The notes under the pieces: generated by a model | Told to the model about the DNA's origin: nothing | The model's database searches: none | The model's input: the letters and a program-made list of their open reading frames with translations, nothing else | Shown here: piece by piece, positions 49,101 through 58,516 of the stretch | Numbering within the stretch: the stretch's first letter is position 1 | Layout of the letters: each line of letters opens with the position of its first letter | Assembly (NCBI RefSeq): GCF_000002425.4 | Contig: NC_037254.1 | Coordinates: 871,976 to 935,975, forward strand | Length of the DNA: 64,000 bases | Source of the DNA: Physcomitrium patens | Taxonomy: Eukaryota; Streptophyta; Bryopsida; Funariales; Funariaceae | Reading direction: 5' to 3' | Translations under genes and position numbers: made by a program

Positions 49101-50486
49101 TTTTAAGAATAGTGCCATTATCTAGAAGATACTTTTAATCCAATTACTATTTATATAGACCATAAGAATCTTAAATATTTCATATTAGCATATGTTTTGA
49201 ATCATCTCCAACCATGTTGAATCAAGTTTTTTTCAAGATTTGATTTTAAGATCACTTATTGATCCAAAAAATAACAAGGTTTGTTAGACATTCTTAGCTT
49301 GCACCAAAAGAAGAAAATATATTTTTGATCAATAAAAAATATTTTTTTTAAAGCCAAATTATTTTTATCTTTAATCAATAAAATCAATATTAACTATTGA
49401 TTTAACTTTTGTTAAAATAATTCAATCAAGTATGTCCTCTGATCCTTTCATTCATGATATCAAGAATCCTTCTTCTAAGTCTCATGATGCTTCCAAGTTT
49501 TGGTTCAAGAACAACATATTCTATTTCAAAAGATGTACATATATTTTAGAAGGAAAAGCATATTTACGTACTCTTCAAGCATGTCATGACTTTTCAACGG
49601 TCGGACATTTTAAATAAAATAAGATTTTGGAGCTTATATTTAGAGATTTTTTGTGGCTACAAATGTGAAAGGTAATGAAATACTTTATTCAATTATGTAA
49701 TATTTATATAAGGTTAAAAACTCCCTATCATCAATCCTATGAACTTCTCGAACCATTGTTCATATCCAAACAACTATGATCTTTTATTTCTATGGATTTT
49801 ATCAAGGATCTTCCAAACTTAGGTTCATATGATTTTATATTCATGATAATATATTGTTTTACCATTATGGCATATTTTATACCATGTACAAAATTTATCA
49901 CAAGTAAAAAAATAATTAATATTTTTTTAAAAAAATATCTATCACTATCATAGATTAGCCAAGGATATTAAATCAAATAAAAAGATTCAATTTGTTTCAA
50001 GATTTTAGAGAATATTTTTAAGATTCTAAAGATAGATATAAAAAAATTTTCAACCTATTATCCTCAAATTAATGGACAAATGGTTGTGCCAATCAAGTTT
50101 TGGAGCAATATTTAAAATATACCATCAACTACCAACAAAATGATTGGACAATTCTTTTGCTATCTATATAATTTGCTTATAATAATATGATATATTCTTC
50201 TATTCATCAAATTTTTTTACTAATAATAGTTATCATCTATAACTTCATACTTTTGATTTTTTAAGAGTTGATATTCATAAGGCAAAAGATTTAGCAAATT
50301 GTTTGTTAGAACTATATGCAACAATGAAGGTACAATTAAAAGAAGTTTAAGAACAACAAAAGATATATAGAGATGTCTATCACAAAGAACTACAAAAATT
50401 CAATGTCAATGATAAAATATGGTTATTTTGTCATAATATCAAGACTACTCGCTTTTTTGACAAATTGGACTATTATAAGTTTGGAC
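49000..50486 (+). pseudogene. RNase H and integrase of the plus-strand family-A element
   Basis: IYIDHKNLKYF near 49160, then the integrase zinc-binding region (49432-49617: SSDPFIHDIKNPSSKSHD, ACHDFSTVGHFK). Catalytic-core remnants lie near 49790-50110 and the C-terminal KLDYYKFGPF at 50460-50490, where the sequence passes straight into LTR sequence. Confidence 0.75.
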
Positions 50487-50945
50487 CTTTTCTTAGAAGC
50501 TTCATAGACGCTGCTTTGACTTCATAGGTGTCTTTAATTGACTTTTTGGATTAGAAACGTGGTCAACAAGTTGGCCATGTGCCACACATGTTGTTAGCTT
50601 GAAGATCAAGCTAACTATGTGACCCTTACGTAGAAAAACTTGCCTTGTAAGTCAAGGCATGTGTCCTACAAAGTCAACACATATTGGAGGTCTTATAGAA
50701 CGTCGCCATGTAGCCCCTAGTTAGATAGTATATATAGAGACAAGAGTGAAGCCTTCTTCACTCTTGTTAACTCTTTTCTTACTTCCAGTCTAGTTTCAAG
50801 GGTCTCTAGTTTTCTTATCTTTTGGCAATAGCCATTCCAATTTCTCTTTCAATATACATACTTGTTTATTTATATTTTGTTACCTTTCTTTGAGTAAAGG
50901 CTCGCTTATGTGAATTATTTTTTCATCGAGTTCTTATCCTTGACA
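50487..50945 (+). repeat. Family-A LTR lacking its first ~100 bp, fused to integrase
   Basis: Begins inside the LTR (TTAGAAGCTTCATAGACGCTGC) directly after integrase GPF and runs to CCTTGACA at 50945. It is less decayed than the other LTRs of this element and close to 24028-24579. TATA stretch at about 50728-50737; inverted repeat at 50744-50763. Confidence 0.8.
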
Positions 50946-51397
50946 GTTTTCTAGAAGCTTTATAGACATGGTTTTAACTTTATACATATTTATAATTGAC
51001 TTTTAGGTTAAAAACTTAGTCAATAAGTTAGCCATGTATTATGTATGTGGATAGCTTATGAAACAAGCTAATTATATGGTGCACCGATTAAAAAAATTGC
51101 TTTATAAGTTAAGACATGTGGCTTATAAAGTCAATAGATGTTAGAGGTCATATAAAACATTGTCATGTAGCTCTTAAGTACATAATATATATAGAGGCAA
51201 GAATGAAGCCTTTTTCATTCTTACCAATTCTTTTCTCACTCAAGTTTAGATTCAAGTGTCTTTAATTTTCTTGCCTTTTGGTAATAGCCATTCTAGTTTC
51301 TTTTTAATATACATGTTTCTTTATTTCTATTTTATCATACTTCTTTGAGAAAAATTTCACTTGATTATTTGCTTTTATTGGGTTCTTGTCCTTGACA
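50946..51397 (+). repeat. Family-A LTR lacking its first ~100 bp, outer 3' LTR
   Basis: Follows the previous LTR head to tail, starting TTTCTAGAAGCTTTATAGACATGG and ending CTTGACA. It is more decayed than its neighbour. It forms the outer boundary of the plus-strand element. Confidence 0.8.
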
Positions 51398-51544
51398 CAA
51401 GTACAAATACATGTAAAGTCAAAGCAATGTCTATAAAGCTTCTAAGAAGCTTGTTTAGAAAATATTATGAAATAAATCTACTTTTACTTACTTCTACTTA
51501 ATCATATAGGTAAATATTAGAGTAAATATGTTTGTTTGTGATGA
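51398..51544 (-). repeat. Solo family-A LTR, remaining part
   Basis: Matches the last 150 bp (plus-strand reading) of the LTR at 6689-7246, including AAGTCAAAGCA, GCTTCTAAGAAGC and the TACTTCTACTTA tract. It completes the LTR begun at 43889. Confidence 0.8.
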
Positions 51545-51768
51545 ATATACAATGAATATATTTGATTTTAAGTAGCAAATAAAACTAATGACTACATACT
51601 TGTATTGTAAAGAACTATTATTAGTGAAATTTTAATATTACAAAAAAATATAAAATAATTATTTGGACTGGAAAATTTTAAATATATAACATATTTGAGA
51701 TTGTTGTATGTCAAGAAATATGCTTTATTGAAAAAAATAATTTTTTAAAATATATTTAAAAAAAATAC

Positions 51769-51810
<42 letters not shown>

Positions 51811-52600
51811 TTTTTAATTGATTAAAATAAAAATATAATAAATAAAAAATTTTAATATAATTATATATATGAAAATAAATATAAAATATAAAATTATTTT
51901 TAAAGTATAGTTTTTAAAAAATATTTGATAATATAGATCTATAAATACCACAAATTAATTAATCAAATAAATATTTTGTTGAACTAACTATAATAATCAT
52001 CTTTATGTTAAGAATTTGTTAGCACTTATATTTGCGTTTTAATTTAAAAGTTAAAAAGTTTAGTGTATATTATTATATAATCTATATTTAATGTATTCAA
52101 TTTTTTTATAATATTTTTATACAAAGGCTTATGGAGAATTTATTCAATTTAAAATAAGTTTTGATTATAATACTTTTATTTATAATTTATTTATAATTTT
52201 TTTTGTTTTTATATATGTAAAAGAAAAAAACTTGGTTATATTTCTTCTTACTAATGTTTTAGTATAATCTTGTATTTCAATCTTTGTGAAAAGAAATCCA
52301 AATTATATTATATAATTATTGTATTCATTAATTCAAATATTTTTACTTTAAAAAGATTAAAAAATATTTAATATTTATTCTCAAAAATAAAATGATATAA
52401 AAAAAATTTTAAAATTACATACATAATTATGGGCATTTATTTGCTCTAACAACACTTGTTTATGTGAATTATTTGATCCAATTAATTAGCTATATAAAAC
52501 TACTTTCACTTAATTTAATTATTATTTTAAGTATGGTTTTATATGGATTTCTCATGGGCATGGTAATCGTAACAGTAGTAAAATCGTGTAACAAGCAACA
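51545..52600. other. AT-rich DNA at the edge of the repeat region
   Basis: No gene recognised. A (TA)n run lies at 51770-51807. Base composition changes abruptly near 52,560 to that of the gene block. Confidence 0.5.
51770..51807. repeat. (TA)n microsatellite
   Basis: About 19 uninterrupted TA units. Confidence 0.95.
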
Positions 52601-53032
52601 CTTACACAATTTAAGAGTTAACGAACTACACATAACTTGGTAACTTCACAATGAGGAGACAAAGAGATGCATTCCAAGCACGTTCATCCAAAAGATGAGA
52701 GAGTGAAGGCAAACCCCGTATTACAAGTTACTTTATCATCCATTCTGACATCCAAAACAAGCTGAATCCGCGATTCTTCCCACAATCATCCGCTCCCAGA
52801 AACTCACACGTTCCCATGAGCAACACTTCAAACGACCTTATGTTCGTGAGAAATAGAACGCGTTCCCAGATGGTGGAACGGGATAGGCCTGAGAGCAACT
52901 GGTTCGCATGACGACAAGTTCTGAAAAGGAACTGTTCTTCGAATTGCAGACAACTCGCGTTCCCCGAAGCTCCCCCGAAACTCCAGCGCTCGTCCCCGAC
53001 GGCGTTCCCTTGCTCGGATGCGAACGCTCCGC

Positions 53033-53311
53033 TCACGGCTTGCTCCGCCCACACGGACCGAAGAAGGCGAGACGGGGAAGACGACGAAGAGGAAGGGAAA
53101 GGAAGGAGATGGCGAGGAAGACGATGTGGAGCGAAGAAGAAGAAGAAGTAGAATGCCGAAACCGGAAACACGAACTTGACGACGACGGTGGGGGTTTGGC
53201 ACACACATAGAGAGCCTTGCTTATCTCGCCAGCCTGGAGTACATTCCATTGCTTCAGTCGGAAACTCCCAAACGCCCCCAATTTCACTGAGGTCGCACCG
53301 GAGACGGCCAT
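53033..53311 (-). CDS. Possible first exon or small protein, unknown function
   Basis: A 92-codon minus-strand ORF begins MAVSGATSVKLGAFGSFRLK and lies in GC-rich DNA unlike the repeats to its left. The N terminus has few acidic residues and many Ser/Arg, the look of an organelle transit peptide. Its second half is a low-complexity serine and leucine stretch, so the true reading frame probably leaves it by splicing. No downstream exon could be identified before the repeats start at about 52,560. Its start lies a few dozen bases from the presumed start region of the Di19 gene, suggesting a divergent promoter. It could equally be a non-coding transcript. Confidence 0.25.
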   Translation of the reverse strand: MAVSGATSVKLGAFGSFRLKQWNVLQAGEISKALYVCAKPPPSSSSSCFRFRHSTSSSSSLHIVFLAISFLSLPLRRLPRLAFFGPCGRSKP

Positions 53312-54914
53312 ACGGTCACTTCCGTTGCTGAGTTAGGGTCAAGGGATCAGCGGGAGAGCTCCGAGAAGGGGAGAGTGGGTGGAGCGGGAGCGGTTGGTCG
53401 TATTTTGGCCAAACCCACAGCGGGGGAGCTAGCGAGGTACGCTGTTCCTGTAGGTTTTAGTGCATAATTCCGGGGTGGAGGTCGCTGCGAGTCGGGGCGG
53501 TTTGCTAATTGGGTTGGGAAGGAGGCGATGAGTGGTCGGTGGTCGGTCGGCCAGTTCGATCGCGAGCCTGGGCGAGAATTGGAGTGAGGGTTGTGGGATT
53601 GCGCGTCCCAAGTGGGATTTCGTGGTCGGTTTAGGTGTAGTTTCTCGTGATGGTAGGGTTTCGGGTGTAGTTTTGGTTGGAGCTGTGATGTTGATTTTGT
53701 GTGGTGATGCTGGTTATTCAGTTTGGGGAATTGTATTGGGTGGTGCAATGTGAAGCTTCATTGTGGCTGGTTATTGACGCTGCAATATGAAAACCATCAG
53801 AATTTGTTCTGTCGTTTGTTTGATGGTGTTTTCCTGTCGAGTTCCTATTATTGCTGTTATTATGTTATTGGTGTTGTTTTGACGATGGTTTTTGTTTGGG
53901 CTCCTCTATCGTTCTTACGTGTCATATCGATTCATGCCTAGCTTTTAGTACTCTATAACCTGAGTTTGTGGGAAGCGGAGGAATATGGCATGCCCAGTGC
54001 CCTTGCATTGCTTTCAAGTCATAATCGTGTCATCGTAGGTGCCCTTTTTGCACCTGAGAAATGGGTCTGATCTCTGAATTAGCATAGGTGTAAGACTTGG
54101 CAGGACGTTTGGCACCTGCGGTTGTACTTTTTCCACCGCAAGGGTTTTGGGAACAATTGTTGTACCAGTTTCCATGTTTTTGGACGTGTTTGCAGTTTTC
54201 AGCGGTGATCACTGGTTGATTATCGTCGTTGAGAACTTGGCGAATGCGCAAGCATTGTTTTCTTCATATATCAAATCTAGGGTTAGAATAGAGTGTGTGA
54301 CATCACGAAAAGTGTGACTTTGGACCTCAGTGACGTTGATTTTCTGCACTTTTATGAATTCACGTATCAAAATACATGTCGATTTGTTCGGTCCTGGATA
54401 CAATGGTTAGGGCTTCAACCGGAGGTGGAAGATGTTGTGCAGACTAGCTCGCAGTCGTTACGGAAAAAATTGACGGCCTGCGGAACTTTACTGATCAATG
54501 TTTGTCCTTTGCTTTGTAGGAAAAGCGTGTATTAAAAAATCACCATCCTTTGAAGCCAGCATTGCGGACAACATATGTAGTTGTGCAGGCTGTCAAAAGA
54601 AGTAGTTTTTGGGTTTTGGAACTTTGATCACGGTCGTTTGCTGGGTGAAAGAGTGAAGGGAGAGGAGATGGTGTGAGAGTTAGTGTTATCAATATTCAAA
54701 CTGTACTTGCTTATTGTAATTACCTCGGAGGGGACCAAGTAGAGTTGGATTGAAAGACCTCTTTACGGGTGATAGGACAACCTGGTCGTGATTTTCAACA
54801 AGCGGAAGGTATACATAGGCAAGCGTGTTGGAGTTTTCCACATCGTGCACATTTGTTGGGTAGGGGTTATAGTTTTAAGAAGAGGCGAATTTGAAGACGG
54901 AGAAAAAAGGCAAC
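53312..54914 (+). other. Promoter and 5' UTR region of the Di19 gene, probably with an intron
   Basis: GC-rich DNA up to about 53,440 gives way to T-rich, intron-like sequence. A good donor (GCGAG then GTACGC, intron from 53437) and a good acceptor (TTTGCTTTGTAG, ending 54519) would remove about 1.1 kb from the leader. Several short upstream ATGs exist. All of this is inferred from splice-site appearance. Confidence 0.4.
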
Positions 54915-56681
54915 ATGGACGGAGAATTCTGGACTGCTCGGATGTCAACTTCAAAGCGCCATCATACATTTCAGTCCCCTCAATCTCTTATCGGTTTGTG
55001 TCGGAATACTTCATCCTGCGTACTTGCTGTTTGATCGTATTTTTATACATTCGGCATGTCGCTCATTAGACTTTGTACATATTTTAAGAACTGTGTTGCG
55101 GGATATTCCTCTCATCTCTGGAAGCTATAAGGTATACTCTTTTTCTGCTGTAAGGGAGATCATTATTGATCAGTTGTAGGAGGCGTTAACATGCTCTGAG
55201 CTGTTACGTACTAGTCAACCAGTCTCGATTCAATCAACCTGGTCTTTTTTTAAGAAGTTGTATGTAGCTTTGGTTTATCTGTCAGTAGGTGCAGGAGACA
55301 TTACGTTCTGGGTTGTGGTTTTGTGTTCTAGATTTTCATGTATCCTGCTGTGAACACTGCTATTTATGCTCTTTCTGTGCAGATCGTCAAATTAACCTAG
55401 ATGATGTGGATGGTGATGAGGAGCTGCGGGCTGAGTTTTCGTGCCCTTTCTGTTATGAAGAGTTCGACATTTCTGCTCTCTGCTCACATCTCGAGGATGA
55501 ACATTGTTTTGAATCTAGGGCTGCTGTAAGTCTTCCTGCAAAGTTAGTTTCATCACATTTTTTAGCTTAAAAATATCGATGTCTTTTGGAATTCAAGGTT
55601 CTGCAAGTCCTAACTACCTGAGGTTTAATATTTTATTTCATGCAATGAGCATTCCATTGAAAAATTCATGATTTGTTAATGTGTCATTTCATGTTCTTAA
55701 AGAACATCAAGTTGTAATCCTATCAAATGAATGTTGTTTTTGTTCTGGCTGAAAAGTTGCATCCGGTTTTTTTTCTTGTGTAACATGTGATTGTTCTAAC
55801 GATTTGACTTGTTTTGGGAAACAGATGTGTCCAGTATGTGCTGCAAAAATATCGAAGGACATGGTGGGCCACATTTCGTCGCAGCATATTCACCTATCTA
55901 AGATATCCTTTCTATGCGATATTGAAGCTGCCTTTATCGTAATTTGAAAATATTGACGTGTGGCTTGAGGAATGTGTCTGAACTTAAATGTCAGCTTGTT
56001 CTTATTGTGAATGAGAGCTGCGTTTAAATGTTGCAGTTCTGTCATTGAATTAAACAGTGCAAAATGATGTGCACACCTTAACAGCAGCTTAAATGCAGCG
56101 CCGAAGGAGGTTCAGGAGAGCTGGAGTTCCATCTAGTTCTACCTTCTCATTTCTTGGTAAGGAGCTCTGCGACGCGCACTTGCAGGCTCTTCTAGGTGGT
56201 ACATCTCGGTCATCTGGCATATCAAACGCTGCCGACCCACTTCTCTCATCGTTGGTGTACAACGTTCCCATACCAGAGACTGAAGATCCTCCAAAACCCA
56301 CTGCTGTGACGGAGGAACAACCAACGAAGTTTTCTCTGAGCCAGCAATCGAAATCCAGGCAAGTTGTTGTATTATGATATATCTGATTCCATCACCATTT
56401 ATGAGTTCATGATTATTACTCTCTTAAGCGGTTAATGCATGTCTTTCTTGCTCTAATACCCTCTTTTTCAAGTACCTGAATTTTGTTCAATTAAGTTTTG
56501 ACATGCGATTCCTGTGCATGCTATGTAATTGTCGGCTGATATTTATGTCGTGTTTTGTTGGCAAAGCAGTGTGGAGAATTTGCTTACTGCGGAGGAGCGA
56601 GAGGAGAAGCTAAAGCATGCTAACATGCGCGCTGAGTTTGTACAACAACTTGTTCTATCAACACTTTTGGGTGACAACTGA
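54915..56681 (+). CDS. Di19-type (drought-induced 19) zinc-finger protein, five coding exons
   Basis: Exons 54915-54993, 55383-55525, 55825-55902, 56093-56358 and 56570-56681 join in frame to 225 aa plus TGA, the usual length for the family (about 200-230). The start MDGEFWTARMSTSKRHH matches the short W-containing N terminus of Di19 proteins. Two C2H2-like fingers follow: C47, C50, H62, H67 (CPFCYEEFDISALCSHLEDEH) and C76, C79, H90, H95 (MCPVCAAKISKDMVGHISSQH). A basic MQRRRRFRR nuclear signal comes at 101-109, then FLGKELCDAHLQALLGG and the conserved C-terminal tail ending LVLSTLLGDN. Known members are nuclear regulators of drought, salt and light responses. Intron 1 splits codon 27. Introns 3 and 4 are non-canonical and listed separately. 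The exon model rests on frame and family alignment. Confidence 0.92.
55903..56092 (+). other. U12-type intron (AT-AA or AT-AG) in the Di19 gene
   Basis: The intron begins ATATCCTTTC, a perfect U12-type 5' splice site, directly after the lysine codon that ends HIHLSK. Near its 3' end CCTTAAC (56076-56082) matches the U12 branch site TTCCTTAAC; the branch A would be 56081. Family alignment (K followed by L/M-Q-R-R-R-R) places the next exon at 56093, so the intron would end in AA, 11 bases after the branch A. An AG six bases further (intron end 56098) would also keep the frame but delete Met-Gln. Confidence 0.8.
56359..56569 (+). other. GC-AG intron in the Di19 gene
   Basis: The donor reads CCAG then GCAAGT, the classic strong context for GC donors, and the acceptor is GCAAAGCAG. 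Using the nearby GT (CAGGCAA then GTTGTT) would put the last exon out of frame, whereas the GC donor gives the conserved tail ending LLGDN. Confidence 0.8.
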
Positions 56682-58516
56682 GGAGCTATCTATTGTGCAT
56701 TCAATCACTGCCACACGATCATTTCTAGCAAGATTCGGACGAAGAACTGCATTGCATGGCTTTGCTGCCTTCCCGTCTAGACCATTTCTCCGGTGCTGAG
56801 AAGCATCCCGTATGAGCATCCTTTGCCAGGAGACCGTAATGCATTATCATAAGGCTTGTATAGGGTATCAGAATGCTTAGATTACCACGAGGCGAAAATC
56901 TGGCATGGCAGCTCAAGGATGCAGATTATTGGAGTCCTGTATGCAGCAAATTCTTGCTGTGCTCTTGTAGGGTCCAAATAATGGGGCCTGGATTGTAGTA
57001 TTGTATAGAATATTAAGGCCGTATTAATGCCTATTTTCAGGCAATTAAAGTGCAGTTACTCGTATCTATTCTTGTGTTGCCCCACATGCTGTAGGGAACC
57101 TAAATCCTTTGATACAGAGTCAGTTGTTTTGCAGTTTGTGTGTTTGAATGCTTAACTCGATTAAACCCATGTTTCACTACATTCTGGATTCTCTGGAACG
57201 TCCGTAAGCTTCCACAGCTCAATGAAACTGGATGAGAAAATCGCTTCAGCTCTACTGCCACCACAAAAGGCCGCAGAATTACCATATCCTTGAGCCGTTT
57301 GTTGAACCCACCTTCCTGCATTAGCTACATCTTTGAGTTTGGCCCACAGCACCAAGTTTTTGTGGTTTCAAGAGATGGTTTAATTAGTTTATATTGTGTA
57401 GTAGCTTCTATGGCATTTAATCTTGCGTAATTATAAGAACACTGAATACTATTTTATCTAATTTGGAAACTACCACTGAAAAGTCAAATGTTCGTTTTTA
57501 TATTTCTCATGTTTTTTCTGCATCCACGTTAATTTCTTTATCATTCTCTATATAGCATCTGACTCAAGCTAAAATTATTGCGGTATGGCTTTACATTGAA
57601 TAAAGACAACAAAAATAAATAAAATGGAAGCAAGTGCCGCTGAATAATTAATAAGTGTTAATACATTTCTACTTAGTACTCATTAGAAAGGAACTAATGA
57701 CTAGCATTTATGAAGATAAAGATTAATGAAGTCTACTACATCAAACACGTGTGGTTCATGAAACACGTGTGGTTCATGGAATACTTCTGTGAATATGCTT
57801 TTATTTATTTTACTACAATCATCATAAATGAATATACCATTTCGTGGTATTTATTTGGATATTTTAATACTAGTATGTAATTTTTAAAAATTTTACGCTA
57901 ATTCACTGTTATTTTGTAATAAAGAAGGTTTTCAAATATAAAATACTGCCATTCATACTTACATGAATCACCGCCAATTCTGCTCATTTCTCATAAAACT
58001 GTACAGAAACACCACAATACATGGGGGTGCTCTCTCGGGGTCCTTGCCAAGCATTGCTGCTCGCCACATCATACTCGCATCCATCTTGCCATGTCATCAC
58101 TAGTGCGGTAATTTGCTGAGTTGGCATTGCCTCGTCATCGTCGTCTTCCACGCCTAATCTGGAATGGGATTCCACTTGCCTCCTTAGCAATTAGCCTTTT
58201 ATCCACACGGAGTGGCTTCGGAATCAGCTGCAATTGTTTGTTTGTTTGTTTGTTTGATTGATTGAGAATTTGTTCGTAGCGTCGCACTGTCTTTCATTTC
58301 GTGTTTTTTCAGACGGCTCCACAGTTTTACGTAATCTGTTGCTGAAGAAAACGCGCCATTGATTTCTGTTTGTATCAACGTGATTAGGTTTTGTTAGTTG
58401 CAAGGCCATATTCTGCATTCGTCGCATTGCGTTGCGGAGTCGATTGCGGTAGGATTTAGGGGTTTCTTCATTTCCTTCGAGAGAGTCTCTTTGGCCAGAA
58501 GGCGTGTTACATTGCC
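56682..58516. other. Di19 3' UTR, intergenic DNA and hydrolase promoter
   Basis: The first few hundred bases should be Di19 3' UTR (polyadenylation perhaps near 57000-57050). No further gene is seen. A duplicated G-box element lies at 57743-57778 and a (GTTT)n tract at 58236-58256, the latter near the expected 5' UTR of the hydrolase gene. Confidence 0.5.
57743..57778. promoter_or_regulatory. Two tandem G-box/ABRE-like elements
   Basis: A perfect 18-bp direct duplication, each copy AAACACGTGTGGTTCATG, gives CACGTG at 57746-57751 and 57764-57769. ACACGTGT is a typical bZIP/bHLH and ABA-response core. It lies about 740 bp upstream of the hydrolase start. Confidence 0.55.

Larger units (their letters stand above)
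44308..51397 (+). mobile_element. Ty3/gypsy element, family A, plus-strand copy, nested in a solo LTR
   Basis: 5' LTR 44308-44857, gag, protease, RT (interrupted at 47152-48415), RNase H, integrase, then two incomplete LTRs in tandem ending at 51397. The outer flanks are CAACT (44303-44307) and CAAGT (51398-51402), a target duplication with one change. The element interrupts the minus-strand solo LTR listed above. Decayed throughout. Confidence 0.87.

Noticed and set aside
52908-53210. Plus-strand ORF MTTSSEKELFF... (100 codons)
   Set aside because: Low-complexity Arg/Glu composition in the GC-rich promoter zone, opposite other long ORFs; no domain.
53347-53748. Minus-strand ORF of 133 codons rich in Pro, His and Ser
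   Set aside because: Lies across the Di19 leader and first intron; biased composition explains its length.
55289-55570. Open frame with an upstream ATG running into the first zinc-finger exon
   Set aside because: Its N-terminal part is intron 1. The conserved start MDGEFW... at 54915 splices in frame to 55383.
55903-55945. A GT donor near 55,938 as the end of Di19 exon 3
   Set aside because: It would insert a dozen residues where the family has none and ignore a perfect U12 donor.
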